Assembly (NCBI RefSeq): GCF_000577245.1
Contig: NZ_CBYO010000007.1
Coordinates: forward strand, 372,001 to 436,000
Direction of reading: 5' to 3'
DNA from: Paucisalibacillus algeriensis
Lineage (GTDB): Bacteria; Bacillota; Bacilli; Bacillales; Amphibacillaceae
Length of the DNA stretch: 64,000 nucleotides
In this document: in pieces, positions 10,467 to 19,703 of the stretch
How the letters are laid out: every line of letters starts with the position of its first letter
Position numbering within the stretch: position 1 is the stretch's first letter
Translations under genes and position numbers: made by a program
The notes under the pieces: model-generated
What the model was told of the DNA's origin: nothing
The model's database searches: none
Seen by the model: the letters and a program-made list of their open reading frames with translations, nothing else

Positions 10467-11429
10467 TTATTTAATACGAATTCTTGGATCAACTAGACTT
10501 AATATAATGTCTGAGATTAGTGCCCCTAGTATTGATGCAACTCCAAACAATAGTGTAGTTGCAGTTACAACACTAAAATCTCTAAGACTAATAGATTCTA
10601 TCAATAATTGCCCCATGCCAGGATATCCGAAAATATTTTCTATAAAGATAGAACCCCCGATTAATCCAGTAATTTCGAATCCAAAAAATGCTGCTATTGG
10701 TAAAAGTGAGTTTCTAAATATATGTTGGTTGTAAACCCTTGATTCAGAAGCACCTTTAGATCTTGCTAGTAAAATGAAATCTTTCTGTTTGGTATCAATA
10801 ATTTCATTTCTAAGATATAAAATAGTACTAAATGTTGTAATAAGCGCCATGGATAAAGCTGGCAAGAGTAAATGATAAAATTTACTCATAAAATAGTCGA
10901 ATGTACCTGGTTGCATACCCGGTTCGACACTTCCACTAGTCGGGAACCATTGTAACTGGAATCCAAATATCCATAGCATGACGAGTGCGAATATAAATAA
11001 AGGAGTAGCAAATCCCACATAGGAATATCCAGTAATCAATTGATCTCGAAACGTATCATTATATCTACCACTAGTAATACCTAATGGAATAGCAATCAAA
11101 TAGGTCAAAATTAGCGTTGCAACTGATAACCAAAATGAATTAACAATTCGCTGACCAATTAATTCTGTTACCGGCATCTTAAAGCGGAATGACATTCCAA
11201 AATCACCCTTCATGACACCGCCTACCCAACTGGCGTATTGCTCATGCCAAGGATCGTACCAGCCCATTTCTATACGAAGTTCTTCAATACGCTCTGGATC
11301 AATATTCGGATCTATCTGGCCAGACAGTGCATCACCTGGCATCATTTTTGCTAGAACGAATATTAATAAACTCAGAACAAAGAGCTGAGGAATCATTATT
11401 AAAATACGACGTACACTAAATTTCCACAT
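10467..11429 (-). CDS. Oligopeptide ABC transporter permease (operon 1, B; OppB/DppB type)
   Basis: This protein has 320 residues. It begins MWKFSVRRILIMIP, with helix 1 at about 9-29, an external loop rich in charged residues (30-95), then five more helices. The coupling motif is ARSKGASESRVYNQHIFRNS (about 230-249) and the C-terminus DPRIRIK is typical of the OppB family. It pairs with permease C to form the peptide channel. It starts only 4 bases after the ATPase F stop, so translation is probably coupled. The same 4-base gap is kept in operon 2. Confidence 0.88.
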   Translation of the reverse strand: MWKFSVRRILIMIPQLFVLSLLIFVLAKMMPGDALSGQIDPNIDPERIEELRIEMGWYDPWHEQYASWVGGVMKGDFGMSFRFKMPVTELIGQRIVNSFWLSVATLILTYLIAIPLGITSGRYNDTFRDQLITGYSYVGFATPLFIFALVMLWIFGFQLQWFPTSGSVEPGMQPGTFDYFMSKFYHLLLPALSMALITTFSTILYLRNEIIDTKQKDFILLARSKGASESRVYNQHIFRNSLLPIAAFFGFEITGLIGGSIFIENIFGYPGMGQLLIESISLRDFSVVTATTLLFGVASILGALISDIILSLVDPRIRIK

Positions 11430-11433
11430 AATA

Positions 11434-12366
11434 TCAACCTTTCTCCGGTAAAGCCACTAAATGAGTATCAGATATAGGTTTTAGCCCGTAAGCCAGACCT
11501 TCCTCATTGAAGTAATCATTGTAGGATTGTTCATACTCCGTATTGACCTCTGCACGGAATTGTTTCATCTCTTCCCGTTTTCTTGGATCAATGTCTGGAA
11601 TAGCAGCTACAAGTCTCTTCGTATAAATATGTTGTGGATTTTCGAATATTTCTTTTGCTGACCCTTCTTCAACATAACGACCTTTGTACATAATCCCGAT
11701 ATGGTCACACATATGTTTAATAACACCCAGGTCATGACTAATAAACAAGTAGGTTAAATCCAATTCATCCTGAATTTCCTTCATAAAGTTCAATACTTGG
11801 GCTTGTACAGAAACATCCAGTGCAGATACTGGTTCATCAGCAATGATTAATTTAGGTTTTAAAGCAATCGCCCTTGCTATACCAATACGTTGGCGTTGCC
11901 CACCAGAGAATTCGTGTGGATATTTAAGAATACTTTCTGGGTTTAAACCAACTAATTCGAGTAACTCCTGTACCCTTATCCGTTCTTCTTTTCTAGTTAA
12001 TTTTTCAAAGTTCCTTATAGGTTCCGCGACCAGATCAATTACACGTTTTTTAGGATTTAAGGATGAATACGGATCTTGAAAAATCATTTGGATATCTTTT
12101 CGAAAATCGGATTTTGCTTTTGTTTCGCCAGTAATCTCTTTATCTTCAAAATATACTTTTCCAGAGGTTACATGGTTTAAACCAATAATTGCTCGACCTG
12201 TAGTAGATTTACCTGAGCCAGATTCCCCTACAAGTCCATATGTCTTCCCTTTTTCTAATGTGAAAGATACACCATCTACTGCTCTTACATAATCTAAAGT
12301 TCTTCCAAAGAGTCCACCCTTAATTGGAAAATGAACTTTTAAATCCTCTACTTTAAGAAACCCCAT
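11434..12366 (-). CDS. Oligopeptide ABC transporter ATP-binding protein (operon 1, F)
   Basis: This is an ABC ATPase of 310 residues: Walker [10 protein letters not shown] (about 40-48), Q-loop MIFQDPYSSLNP, signature [14 protein letters not shown], Walker B LIIADEPVSALD and switch His in FISHD. It powers peptide import as a heterodimer with D. I start it at ATG 12366 (behind AAGGAGGAAGAACATC), not 40 codons upstream, because the upstream part only overlaps the D gene. It overlaps the D stop by 14 bases. The tail YNDYFNEEGLAYGLKP is typical of the AppF subgroup. Confidence 0.88.
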   Translation of the reverse strand: MGFLKVEDLKVHFPIKGGLFGRTLDYVRAVDGVSFTLEKGKTYGLVGESGSGKSTTGRAIIGLNHVTSGKVYFEDKEITGETKAKSDFRKDIQMIFQDPYSSLNPKKRVIDLVAEPIRNFEKLTRKEERIRVQELLELVGLNPESILKYPHEFSGGQRQRIGIARAIALKPKLIIADEPVSALDVSVQAQVLNFMKEIQDELDLTYLFISHDLGVIKHMCDHIGIMYKGRYVEEGSAKEIFENPQHIYTKRLVAAIPDIDPRKREEMKQFRAEVNTEYEQSYNDYFNEEGLAYGLKPISDTHLVALPEKG

Positions 12367-13372
12367 GATGTTCTTCCTCCTTACGTACTTCTTCCGGAAA
12401 GTGGAAATGTTTGTAACAGGTACAACGAACAAAATGTCCTGGTTTGATTTCATGTAATTGTGGATGTGCCTCATGCGCTGATCCATCTATCCAAGGTATT
12501 CTTGGGGCAAAGCGGCAACCATTACGTGGTAAATTTTGTAATGATGGCACGATTCCTTGAATTACATGTAATCTATCTTGTTCTTCACTAGCATTTGGAA
12601 CGGAATTAAATAGTGAACGTGTATATGGATGTAAAGGCTCTTCAAATAACGTTGTTACCTCTGCAATCTCTACTATTTCACCCGCATACATAACCGCTAC
12701 TCTGTCCGCCATTTCAGCCACAACTCCTAGGTCATGGGTAATAAGTACGATACCAGAGTTCATATCTTCCTTTAAATCCTTAATCAAATCTAAAATTTGT
12801 GATTGAATGGTTACATCTAATGCTGTAGTTGGTTCATCAGCAATTAGTATTTCTGGTTCATTGGCAATCGCTGTTGCAATAACAACTCTCTGTCTCATAC
12901 CACCAGATAACTCATGTGGAAATTGTTCGTATACATATTCCGCTCGAGGAATACCTACTTTATTTAACAAATTAATTACTTTTTCTTTTCGCTGTGTTTT
13001 AGATAGTTCTTTATTATGAAGAAGCAGTGCTTCACCAATCTGATCTCCAATTATCATTAGTGGGTTAAGTGCCGTTAACGGGTCCTGGAAAATCATCCCC
13101 ATATGTTTTCCACGTAATTTATTCAACTTAGAAGCAGAGATACCAACGATGTTTTCACCTTTATATAAGATATCTCCTTCCATTTTTGCTCTAGTATGTA
13201 GTCCCATAATAGAGAAAGCTAGAGCACTTTTCCCGCAGCCAGATTCTCCAACTATCGCTAAAACTTCATTCTTATTAACATTTAAAGAAACATCATCAAC
13301 TGCTGCGAAGTAATCGTCCTTAATACGGAAAGATGTTTTTAAGTTCTTGATTTCCAATAACTTCTCTGCCAA
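12353..13372 (-). CDS. Oligopeptide ABC transporter ATP-binding protein (operon 1, D)
   Basis: This ABC ATPase has 339 residues. It contains Walker [11 protein letters not shown]-loop FQDPLTALNP, signature LSGGMRQRVVIATA, Walker [13 protein letters not shown] and an oligo_HPY C-terminal extension. In that extension the usual four-Cys array of DppD/OppD proteins is incomplete: GCRFAPRIPW and RCTCYKHF keep the outer cysteines only. The start is TTG 13372 behind TTAGGGGGATTAT, giving MAEKLLEIKN, matching MADKLLEIKN of the operon 2 paralogue. It is the first gene of operon 1. Confidence 0.85.
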   Translation of the reverse strand: MAEKLLEIKNLKTSFRIKDDYFAAVDDVSLNVNKNEVLAIVGESGCGKSALAFSIMGLHTRAKMEGDILYKGENIVGISASKLNKLRGKHMGMIFQDPLTALNPLMIIGDQIGEALLLHNKELSKTQRKEKVINLLNKVGIPRAEYVYEQFPHELSGGMRQRVVIATAIANEPEILIADEPTTALDVTIQSQILDLIKDLKEDMNSGIVLITHDLGVVAEMADRVAVMYAGEIVEIAEVTTLFEEPLHPYTRSLFNSVPNASEEQDRLHVIQGIVPSLQNLPRNGCRFAPRIPWIDGSAHEAHPQLHEIKPGHFVRCTCYKHFHFPEEVRKEEEHHGVS

Positions 13373-13842
13373 AATAATCCCCCTAACTAAAAATTGCAAA
13401 AATTCAATGTATAATTTGGACATTAATATAGTAATAATATCTTTTAAACATATTAAAGAGCAGAATTTCATGATGTGAATCTGTTCTTAAATGTGTCGTC
13501 TGCCCTACTATAAGTTATTATAATTTTAATTTTCCAATAATTATCTATTGACTTTATTACGATATCTAGGTAATTTTCCGTAATTCGTAATGTAATTGTA
13601 ATATGTGTTTGATTTTTTTAAAGTATATATTATTTTCAGAGTTTTAACAAGCTTTTTTTAAACAATTTATTAAAACTTTTTAGACAATTGTTACTACTAT
13701 CCGAGATTTACAGCGCTTTCAACGTATATTCTAATAGGAATATGAAAAATAGAAAACTTTATAGAAAAGTTAAATTTAATAAGGAATTTTACCTAATTCT
13801 ATTTTGATTAGTAGAAGATTTGGGAATAATGCGGTAGGAGAA
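13373..13842 (-). promoter_or_regulatory. Control region of transporter operon 1
   Basis: These 470 bases hold no supported gene. They contain two CodY-box-like 15-mers, AATTTTCCAATAATT (13528-13542; 3 mismatches to AATTTTCWGAAAATT) and AATTTTCCGTAATTC (13572-13586; 4 mismatches), and a cre-like box at 13708-13722. TATAAT occurs on the minus strand near 13520, but I could not pair it with a convincing -35. Confidence 0.4.
13708..13722 (-). promoter_or_regulatory. cre-like box (CcpA) upstream of operon 1
   Basis: On the minus strand TTGAAAGCGCTGTAA matches WTGNAANCGNWNNCW at all defined positions but one. It is about 340 bases upstream of the D start, so its effect depends on where the promoter lies. 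Confidence 0.4.
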
Positions 13843-13875
13843 TAAAAAAAGAAGAAGCAATCGCTTCTTCTTTTC
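13843..13875 (-). terminator. Terminator of transporter operon 2
   Basis: GAAGAAGC-AATC-GCTTCTTC (13851-13870) with T7 on the minus strand. It lies between the operon 2 receptor gene and the operon 1 control region and separates the two tandem copies. Confidence 0.9.
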
Positions 13876-13886
13876 GTTTTGAATAA

Positions 13887-15719
13887 TTATTCTGCAACTA
13901 CTGATTCAGCTTCTGTTACACCAATTTGGTAACGACGAAGATCTGAAGCAGGGTCCATTGTGTAATTAACTACACGATTGTTCACTGGAACAATTACAGA
14001 ACGGTATAGAGTTGGGAACAAAGGAATTTCATCAACCATTAGTTGTTGCCACTTGTCGTAAACTTCTTTACGATATTCAGTGTCCATTGCCTTCATAGAA
14101 GAACCTTGAGCAAGTAACTCATCGTTTTCTTCATTAGTCCAACGTGGGTAGTTAGCAGGCGAGTTTCCACCAAAAATACCAGATGGGTTAACGTCAGTAC
14201 CAGTACCCCAAGCACCTTGGTAAATATCGTATGCAGGGTCATCTGCTTCTAAACGATCATAGAATGAGTTGAATTCAAGTAAACGTCCATCAACAAGTTC
14301 AACTTTAAGTCCAACTGCTTCCCAGCTTTGGATGTAGTAGTTTGCTAATGGTTCAGCAGTGTCTCCACCAGCCATTGATGCAAAGTTAATAACTAACTCT
14401 TCGCCATCTTTGTTTTCACGGATTCCATCACCATCAACATCTAGATATCCAGCTTCGTCTAGAATCTTCTTAGCTTCTTCTGGATCATAAGTTGGTGTTT
14501 CAATATCAGCATTATGATACTCAGGGAAGAAAGGAATAATTAGTGATGTAGCGTTCCAACGTAATCCGTTATAGAACTTATCTCCAACAGCATTGTTGTC
14601 AACAGCATACCACATAGCACGACGTAGGTTTACATCAGCCATTTTAGCATTTTCATCTGGAACAACCTTACCAGCTTCAGCATCCCATTTACCTAATTTG
14701 AATCCGATATAAGTGTATGCAGCATCAACTGCACCTAAGAATTCAACATTAGACATATCTGCATTATCAATGAATTGATCAACAGGGAAGTTGTCAACCA
14801 TATCAACGCCACCAGTTTCTAATTCTTGAACTACAGTAGAAGTTGATACTACTTTAACAGTTACTTTATCTAAAGCAGGAGTACCTCTCCAGTAATCTTC
14901 GTTTCTTGTTAAAACAACAGATTCACCTGGTACAACTGATTCAACTTTATAAGGACCGAATCCAATTGGCTGTTTACGAACTGCGTCAGATTCCATCATG
15001 TTTGCAACTTCCATTTCACCGAAGATATGTTTCGGTAAAGCATATGGCCAGATTCCTCCAGTAATTTGAGAAGGGCCACCTTCTTTATAAGTAATTTGTA
15101 GCGTTTTCTCATCAATTACTTCAATACCAGAAATTGTATCTGTTTCTCCAGCATGGTATTCTTCCATACCAACAATGTTTTCGAAGTCAGATCCGTAACG
15201 GATACCAACATAGTCAGGGTGACCAATTACATAGTGAGCGAACGCCCAGTCTTCAGCTGTAACAGGCTTACCATCATGCCAGTTTACACCGTCTTTAATT
15301 TTAAGTGTGTAAACTGTTCCACTTTCATCAACATCCCATGTTGCTGCGCCATCTTGAGTGTATGCATAGTTAGCATCTGAGTCGAATAAAGGCTCATCAA
15401 ACCATGCAATTACTTCATAGTCAGGTGCTGCCGAGTAGAAGTTGAAGTTAAATGTACCTTCTAGTACAGTATCAGACACAACACCATAAGTAAGTGTACC
15501 ATCTTCAAGTGCTTCACCGTCGTTAGTAGCAGTCATACTGAAATCTTCAATATTAAAGACGCCATCTTCATTTGCCTTTGCATTTTCGCTACTATCCGTG
15601 TCTCCTGAATTTTCTTTTTTGTCATCAGAAGACTCATTATCGCTACCGCCACCACAAGCAGCTAGAGCAAGCAGTAATACTAGCATAAGAGCTAAAAGCC
15701 ATTTGCTTGTCTTTCTCAT
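13887..15719 (-). CDS. Oligopeptide ABC transporter substrate-binding lipoprotein (operon 2, A)
   Basis: This is an SBP_bac_5 receptor of 610 residues. The lipobox is LALAAC-G (Cys about residue 21), followed by a Ser/Asp/Lys linker and a domain closely matching the operon 1 receptor, including KDGVNWHDGKPVTAEDWA and DVDGDGIREN. It presumably delivers peptides to the DFBC components of operon 2 and is the last gene. Differences between the paralogues are spread over both lobes, so ligand preference may differ (inference). ATG 15719 follows GGGAGGCAACAAAG; the extra 33 upstream codons lack support. Confidence 0.85.
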   Translation of the reverse strand: MRKTSKWLLALMLVLLLALAACGGGSDNESSDDKKENSGDTDSSENAKANEDGVFNIEDFSMTATNDGEALEDGTLTYGVVSDTVLEGTFNFNFYSAAPDYEVIAWFDEPLFDSDANYAYTQDGAATWDVDESGTVYTLKIKDGVNWHDGKPVTAEDWAFAHYVIGHPDYVGIRYGSDFENIVGMEEYHAGETDTISGIEVIDEKTLQITYKEGGPSQITGGIWPYALPKHIFGEMEVANMMESDAVRKQPIGFGPYKVESVVPGESVVLTRNEDYWRGTPALDKVTVKVVSTSTVVQELETGGVDMVDNFPVDQFIDNADMSNVEFLGAVDAAYTYIGFKLGKWDAEAGKVVPDENAKMADVNLRRAMWYAVDNNAVGDKFYNGLRWNATSLIIPFFPEYHNADIETPTYDPEEAKKILDEAGYLDVDGDGIRENKDGEELVINFASMAGGDTAEPLANYYIQSWEAVGLKVELVDGRLLEFNSFYDRLEADDPAYDIYQGAWGTGTDVNPSGIFGGNSPANYPRWTNEENDELLAQGSSMKAMDTEYRKEVYDKWQQLMVDEIPLFPTLYRSVIVPVNNRVVNYTMDPASDLRRYQIGVTEAESVVAE

Positions 15720-15792
15720 CTTTGTTGCCTCCCTATTTTTTGTTATTTTTTTCTTGGCCATTCCATACAGCGCGACCAAGAAGGATATACTG

Positions 15793-15855
15793 AACATCAA
15801 TTTGATGTTTAGTAGCAATACTCTGAATTTTTTCCGTGCAGGGAGTGGTACTCCC
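15793..15855 (-). promoter_or_regulatory. Hairpins between permease C and binding protein A (operon 2)
   Basis: AACATCAA-T-TTGATGTT (15793-15809) and GGGAGT-GGT-ACTCCC (15841-15855) are perfect inverted repeats in the 155-base C-A gap. Their position matches the hairpins of operon 1, though the sequences differ. No terminator T run follows. Confidence 0.45.
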
Positions 15856-15874
15856 CGTCACTAATGTGATAAAA

Positions 15875-16777
15875 TTATCCTCTTCTTTGTCTTGCATCTG
15901 TTGCACGTTTTAAAGCTTGTCCTACGTTGTTAACGGATAGCATTAGAAGTAGGATCATGATTGATGCAGGAACCCAAATCCACCATCTATACTCAAGTGT
16001 TTGTGGGTTTGTTGCATAACTTAAAAGTGTACCTAAACTTGGTGTACTTTCTGGGAAACCAAAACCTAAGAAGGAAAGTCCAGATTCCAGTCCAATGTTC
16101 GCTGCTAAGTTAAGTGTCATCGTAACAATGATTAGCGAGCTACAGTTAGGTAATAACTGTGTAAATATTATTTTGAAATTTGAGCTTCCAAGTGTTTTAG
16201 AAGCTTGAATATAATCAAGTTCCTTCTCTTGTAAAGCTTTTGATCTAATTAAACGGGCAATTCCCATCCATAAGAAAGCCGTCATAATAAGCGAAAATGT
16301 TATCGTGTTATATTTCGGCACAATTGCTACGAAAGCAATTACGATCATTGTAAAAGGTAGAATCATGAAGAAATCTAAAATACGCATCATTATATTATCG
16401 ATTTGACCACCAAAGTAGCCTGAGATTACTCCATATGCAACTCCAATTATCCCAGTCAATAGTGTAACAAGTAATGCAATGGTCAATGAATTTCTAGTAC
16501 CAATAATTAACTGTCCAAAGACATCTCGGCCACCGTAATCGGTACCTAATACAAACTCTTCACCAGGCGGTTCATAGATGGAGAACAGGTCTACCTTAAC
16601 AATTTCATCTTGATCTAATACAAATGCAATCCCAAAAACAAAGGCAATTATTCCCAATAAAAAGAATAGAGATATTAACGCGAGTTTATCTCGAACAAGC
16701 TCACGCCATATTATACTAAAGCCAGAAGGACTCTTATTTGGTTGATTTGCTTTTTCTTCTTTTACTTTGTTTTCCAT
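15875..16777 (-). CDS. Oligopeptide ABC transporter permease (operon 2, C)
   Basis: This OppC/DppC-type permease has 300 residues, six helices and the BPD_transp_1 coupling segment ELDYIQASKTLGSSNFKI near residue 195. It shares the conserved LGTDYGGRDVFGQLIIGTRNS region with its operon 1 paralogue, and the C-terminus RATDARQRRG also matches. It forms the membrane channel with permease B2, whose gene ends 27 bases upstream. The cytoplasmic N-terminus is Lys/Glu/Asn-rich and is the least conserved part between the two copies. Confidence 0.85.
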   Translation of the reverse strand: MENKVKEEKANQPNKSPSGFSIIWRELVRDKLALISLFFLLGIIAFVFGIAFVLDQDEIVKVDLFSIYEPPGEEFVLGTDYGGRDVFGQLIIGTRNSLTIALLVTLLTGIIGVAYGVISGYFGGQIDNIMMRILDFFMILPFTMIVIAFVAIVPKYNTITFSLIMTAFLWMGIARLIRSKALQEKELDYIQASKTLGSSNFKIIFTQLLPNCSSLIIVTMTLNLAANIGLESGLSFLGFGFPESTPSLGTLLSYATNPQTLEYRWWIWVPASIMILLLMLSVNNVGQALKRATDARQRRG

Positions 16778-16803
16778 TTATTTCACCTCACTATTTACCT
16801 AAT

Positions 16804-17766
16804 TTATTTAATACGAATTCTTGGATCAACAATACTTAAGATGATATCGGATAGAAGTGCACCCAGTATTGAAGCAATACCAAACAATAATGTTACAGCA
16901 GTTAATACTGTGTAATCACGTAGGCTAATCGATTCTACAAGTAGTTGTCCCATTCCTGGGTAACCGAAAATGTTCTCAATGAAGATAGATCCACCAATTA
17001 ACCCTGTAATTTCAAACCCCAGAAATGCTGCAATTGGTAATAGTGAGTTTCTTAATATATGTCGATTGTATACTCTAGTTTCCGAAGCACCTTTTGCACG
17101 AGCCGTAATAATAAAGTCTTTTTGCTTTGTATCAACGATTTCATTACGTAAATATTGAATAGTACTATATGTTGTAATAAGTGCCATTGATATTGCTGGT
17201 AATAGTAAATGGTATAGTTTACTCATAACGTACTCAAACGTACCTGGTTCTAAACCTGGTGTCACACTTCCACTAGTCGGGAACCAACCTAATGTGAAAC
17301 CAAATAGCCAAAGCATTACTAGTGCAAAAATAAATAATGGTGTAGCGAATCCAACATATGAATATCCTGTAATTAATTGGTCGCGCCATGTGTCATTAAA
17401 ACGTCCACTTGTAATTCCTAATGGAATAGCGATTATATAAGTTAAAATTAATGTTGCGACTGATAACCAAAATGAGTTCACAATACGTTGGCCAATCAAT
17501 TCTGTAACAGGCATTTTAAATCGAAATGATTCTCCTAAATCCCCTTGAAGAACTCCACCCATCCATCTAGCATACTGTTCATGCCAAGGGTCATTCCAAC
17601 CCATTTGTTCACGGATTTCATCAAGTCTTGCTGGGTCAACATCTGGTCCTACTTGGCCAGATAAAGCATCCCCTGGCATTAATTGTCCTAAAACAAATAT
17701 CAATATACTAAGGACAATTAATTGAGGAATCATAATCAACGTACGGCGTACTGAAAATTTCCACAT
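16804..17766 (-). CDS. Oligopeptide ABC transporter permease (operon 2, B)
   Basis: This OppB/DppB-type permease has 320 residues, exactly the length of its operon 1 paralogue. It starts MWKFSVRRTLIMIPQ and ends DPRIRIK. The coupling loop is ARAKGASETRVYNRHILRNS. Six membrane helices are visible. It is placed 4 bases after the F2 stop and is probably translationally coupled. It supplies half of the peptide channel; the other half is C2. Confidence 0.88.
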   Translation of the reverse strand: MWKFSVRRTLIMIPQLIVLSILIFVLGQLMPGDALSGQVGPDVDPARLDEIREQMGWNDPWHEQYARWMGGVLQGDLGESFRFKMPVTELIGQRIVNSFWLSVATLILTYIIAIPLGITSGRFNDTWRDQLITGYSYVGFATPLFIFALVMLWLFGFTLGWFPTSGSVTPGLEPGTFEYVMSKLYHLLLPAISMALITTYSTIQYLRNEIVDTKQKDFIITARAKGASETRVYNRHILRNSLLPIAAFLGFEITGLIGGSIFIENIFGYPGMGQLLVESISLRDYTVLTAVTLLFGIASILGALLSDIILSIVDPRIRIK

Positions 17767-17770
17767 ATTA

Positions 17771-18703
17771 TCAACCTTTCTCCGGTAAAGCTACTAAATG
17801 TGTTTCAGAAACTGGCTGTAATTTATAAGCTAAACCCTCTTCATCAAAGTAATCATTGTAGGACTGGTCATATTCCGTTTTTACTTCTTCACGGAATTTA
17901 CGCTTTGCTTCACGTTTATTTGGATCGATATCTGGTATAGCGGCAACTAAACGCTTTGTATAGATGTGTTGTGGATTCAAAAAGATATCCTCTGCTGTCC
18001 CTTCTTCCACATAGCGACCTTTGTACATAATACCGATATCGTCACACATGTGTTTGATTACTCCTAAATCGTGACTGATAAATAGATACGTTAAATCAAG
18101 CTCTTTTTGAATTTCTTTCATAAAGTTAAGCACTTGTGCTTGAACGGATACATCAAGTGCAGATACCGGCTCATCTGCAATTATCAACTTTGGTTTTAAT
18201 GCAATTGCCCTAGCAATACCGATACGTTGACGTTGTCCACCTGAGAATTCGTGTGGATACTTTAAAATACTCTCCGGACTTAAACCAACTAATTCCAATA
18301 ATTCTTGCACTCTCTTACGTTCTTCTTTGCGTGTTAAGTTTTCAAAATTGCGAAGTGGTTCCGAAATGATGTCCACTACACGTTTTTTAGGATTCAATGA
18401 AGAATATGGATCCTGAAAAATCATTTGTATATTTTTAGTCGCTTCAGATTTAGTACGCTTAATATTCGTAATATCCGTGCCATCAAAAATAACTTTTCCT
18501 GATGTGATATTATTTAATCCAATTATCGCTCGACCAGTAGTGGATTTACCTGAACCTGATTCTCCTACCAAACCGTACGTTTTACCTTTTTCTAATGAGA
18601 TTGAAACCCCATCAACAGCTTTAATGTGATCAACAGTTCTCCCGAAGATACCACCCTTAATCGGGAAGTGAACTTTTAAATCTTTAACCTCAAGATAAGA
18701 CAT
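17771..18703 (-). CDS. Oligopeptide ABC transporter ATP-binding protein (operon 2, F)
   Basis: This ABC ATPase of 310 residues has all motifs intact: [45 protein letters not shown] and FISHD. It is the same length as F1. The start at ATG 18703 is chosen from GGAGGAACAAC just upstream; it overlaps the D2 stop by 14 bases, the same overlap as in operon 1. It energises peptide import with D2. The AppF-like tail YNDYFDEEGLAYKLQP is present. Confidence 0.88.
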   Translation of the reverse strand: MSYLEVKDLKVHFPIKGGIFGRTVDHIKAVDGVSISLEKGKTYGLVGESGSGKSTTGRAIIGLNNITSGKVIFDGTDITNIKRTKSEATKNIQMIFQDPYSSLNPKKRVVDIISEPLRNFENLTRKEERKRVQELLELVGLSPESILKYPHEFSGGQRQRIGIARAIALKPKLIIADEPVSALDVSVQAQVLNFMKEIQKELDLTYLFISHDLGVIKHMCDDIGIMYKGRYVEEGTAEDIFLNPQHIYTKRLVAAIPDIDPNKREAKRKFREEVKTEYDQSYNDYFDEEGLAYKLQPVSETHLVALPEKG

Positions 18704-19703
18704 GTTGTTCCTCCTTCGTTTCATCAGGGAAACTGAAGTGCTTATAGCATGTGCAACGCACTTGGTGCCCTGGGTCTACCTCTCGTAATTCTGGATGTTT
18801 TTCATGTGCTGATTCATCCACCCATGGTATTCTAGCACTAAAACGGCAACCTTCCCTAGGGAGGTTTTGTAACGAAGGAACGATACCTTGAATTACGTGT
18901 AATTGATCTTGTTCCTGATCAGAGTTTGGAACAGAGTTTAGTAGCGACCTAGTATATGGATGTAACGGATTTGCAAACAAAGTTTTTACATCCGCGACCT
19001 CAACAATTTGCCCAGCATACATAACAGCTACACGGTCAGCCATTTCTGCCACAACACCCAAATCATGTGTAATAAGAACGATACCAGCATTCATTTCATC
19101 TTTAAGCTTATTAATTAGGTCCAGAATCTGAGATTGAATGGTTACATCGAGTGCAGTTGTTGGTTCGTCTGCGATTAATAATTCTGGTTTATTTGCAATT
19201 GCCATCGCAATCATAACGCGTTGACGCATACCACCAGATAATTCATGAGGGAATTGATTCATCACGTATTCCGCTCGTGGAATTCCTACTTTATTCAGTA
19301 AATCCAAAACTCTTTCTTGGCGAGCTGTTTTAGACATTTCTTTATTATGAAGTAGTAGTGTTTCACCGATTTGCTCTTCAATTTGCATTAGTGGGTTTAG
19401 GGAAGTTAACGGATCTTGGAAAATCATACCGATATCTTTACCACGTACTTTGTTTAATTCAGATGGTGTCATCTTTGCAATGTTATGGTCCCGGTAAAGA
19501 ATGTCTCCGTCAATTTTTGCACGTGTATGAAGTCCCATAATGGAAAATGCTAATGCACTTTTTCCGCATCCTGATTCTCCTACGATTGCAAGAACTTCAT
19601 TTTTGTTTACTGTTAAGGAAAGATTATCCACAGCAGCGTGATAATCATCTTTTATACGAAATGATGTGGTAAGATTTTTGATTTCTAAAAGTTTATCTGC
19701 CAT
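18690..19703 (-). CDS. Oligopeptide ABC transporter ATP-binding protein (operon 2, D)
   Basis: This ABC ATPase of 337 residues is the first gene of operon 2. Motifs are [33 protein letters not shown] and [12 protein letters not shown]. As in D1, the oligo_HPY extension keeps GCRF and RCTCYKH but has replaced the middle cysteines (RIPWVDESAHE), so a full four-Cys iron-sulfur site cannot form. ATG 19703 follows AGGGGGAAATAAA, giving MADKLLEIKN. Confidence 0.87.
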   Translation of the reverse strand: MADKLLEIKNLTTSFRIKDDYHAAVDNLSLTVNKNEVLAIVGESGCGKSALAFSIMGLHTRAKIDGDILYRDHNIAKMTPSELNKVRGKDIGMIFQDPLTSLNPLMQIEEQIGETLLLHNKEMSKTARQERVLDLLNKVGIPRAEYVMNQFPHELSGGMRQRVMIAMAIANKPELLIADEPTTALDVTIQSQILDLINKLKDEMNAGIVLITHDLGVVAEMADRVAVMYAGQIVEVADVKTLFANPLHPYTRSLLNSVPNSDQEQDQLHVIQGIVPSLQNLPREGCRFSARIPWVDESAHEKHPELREVDPGHQVRCTCYKHFSFPDETKEEQHVLS

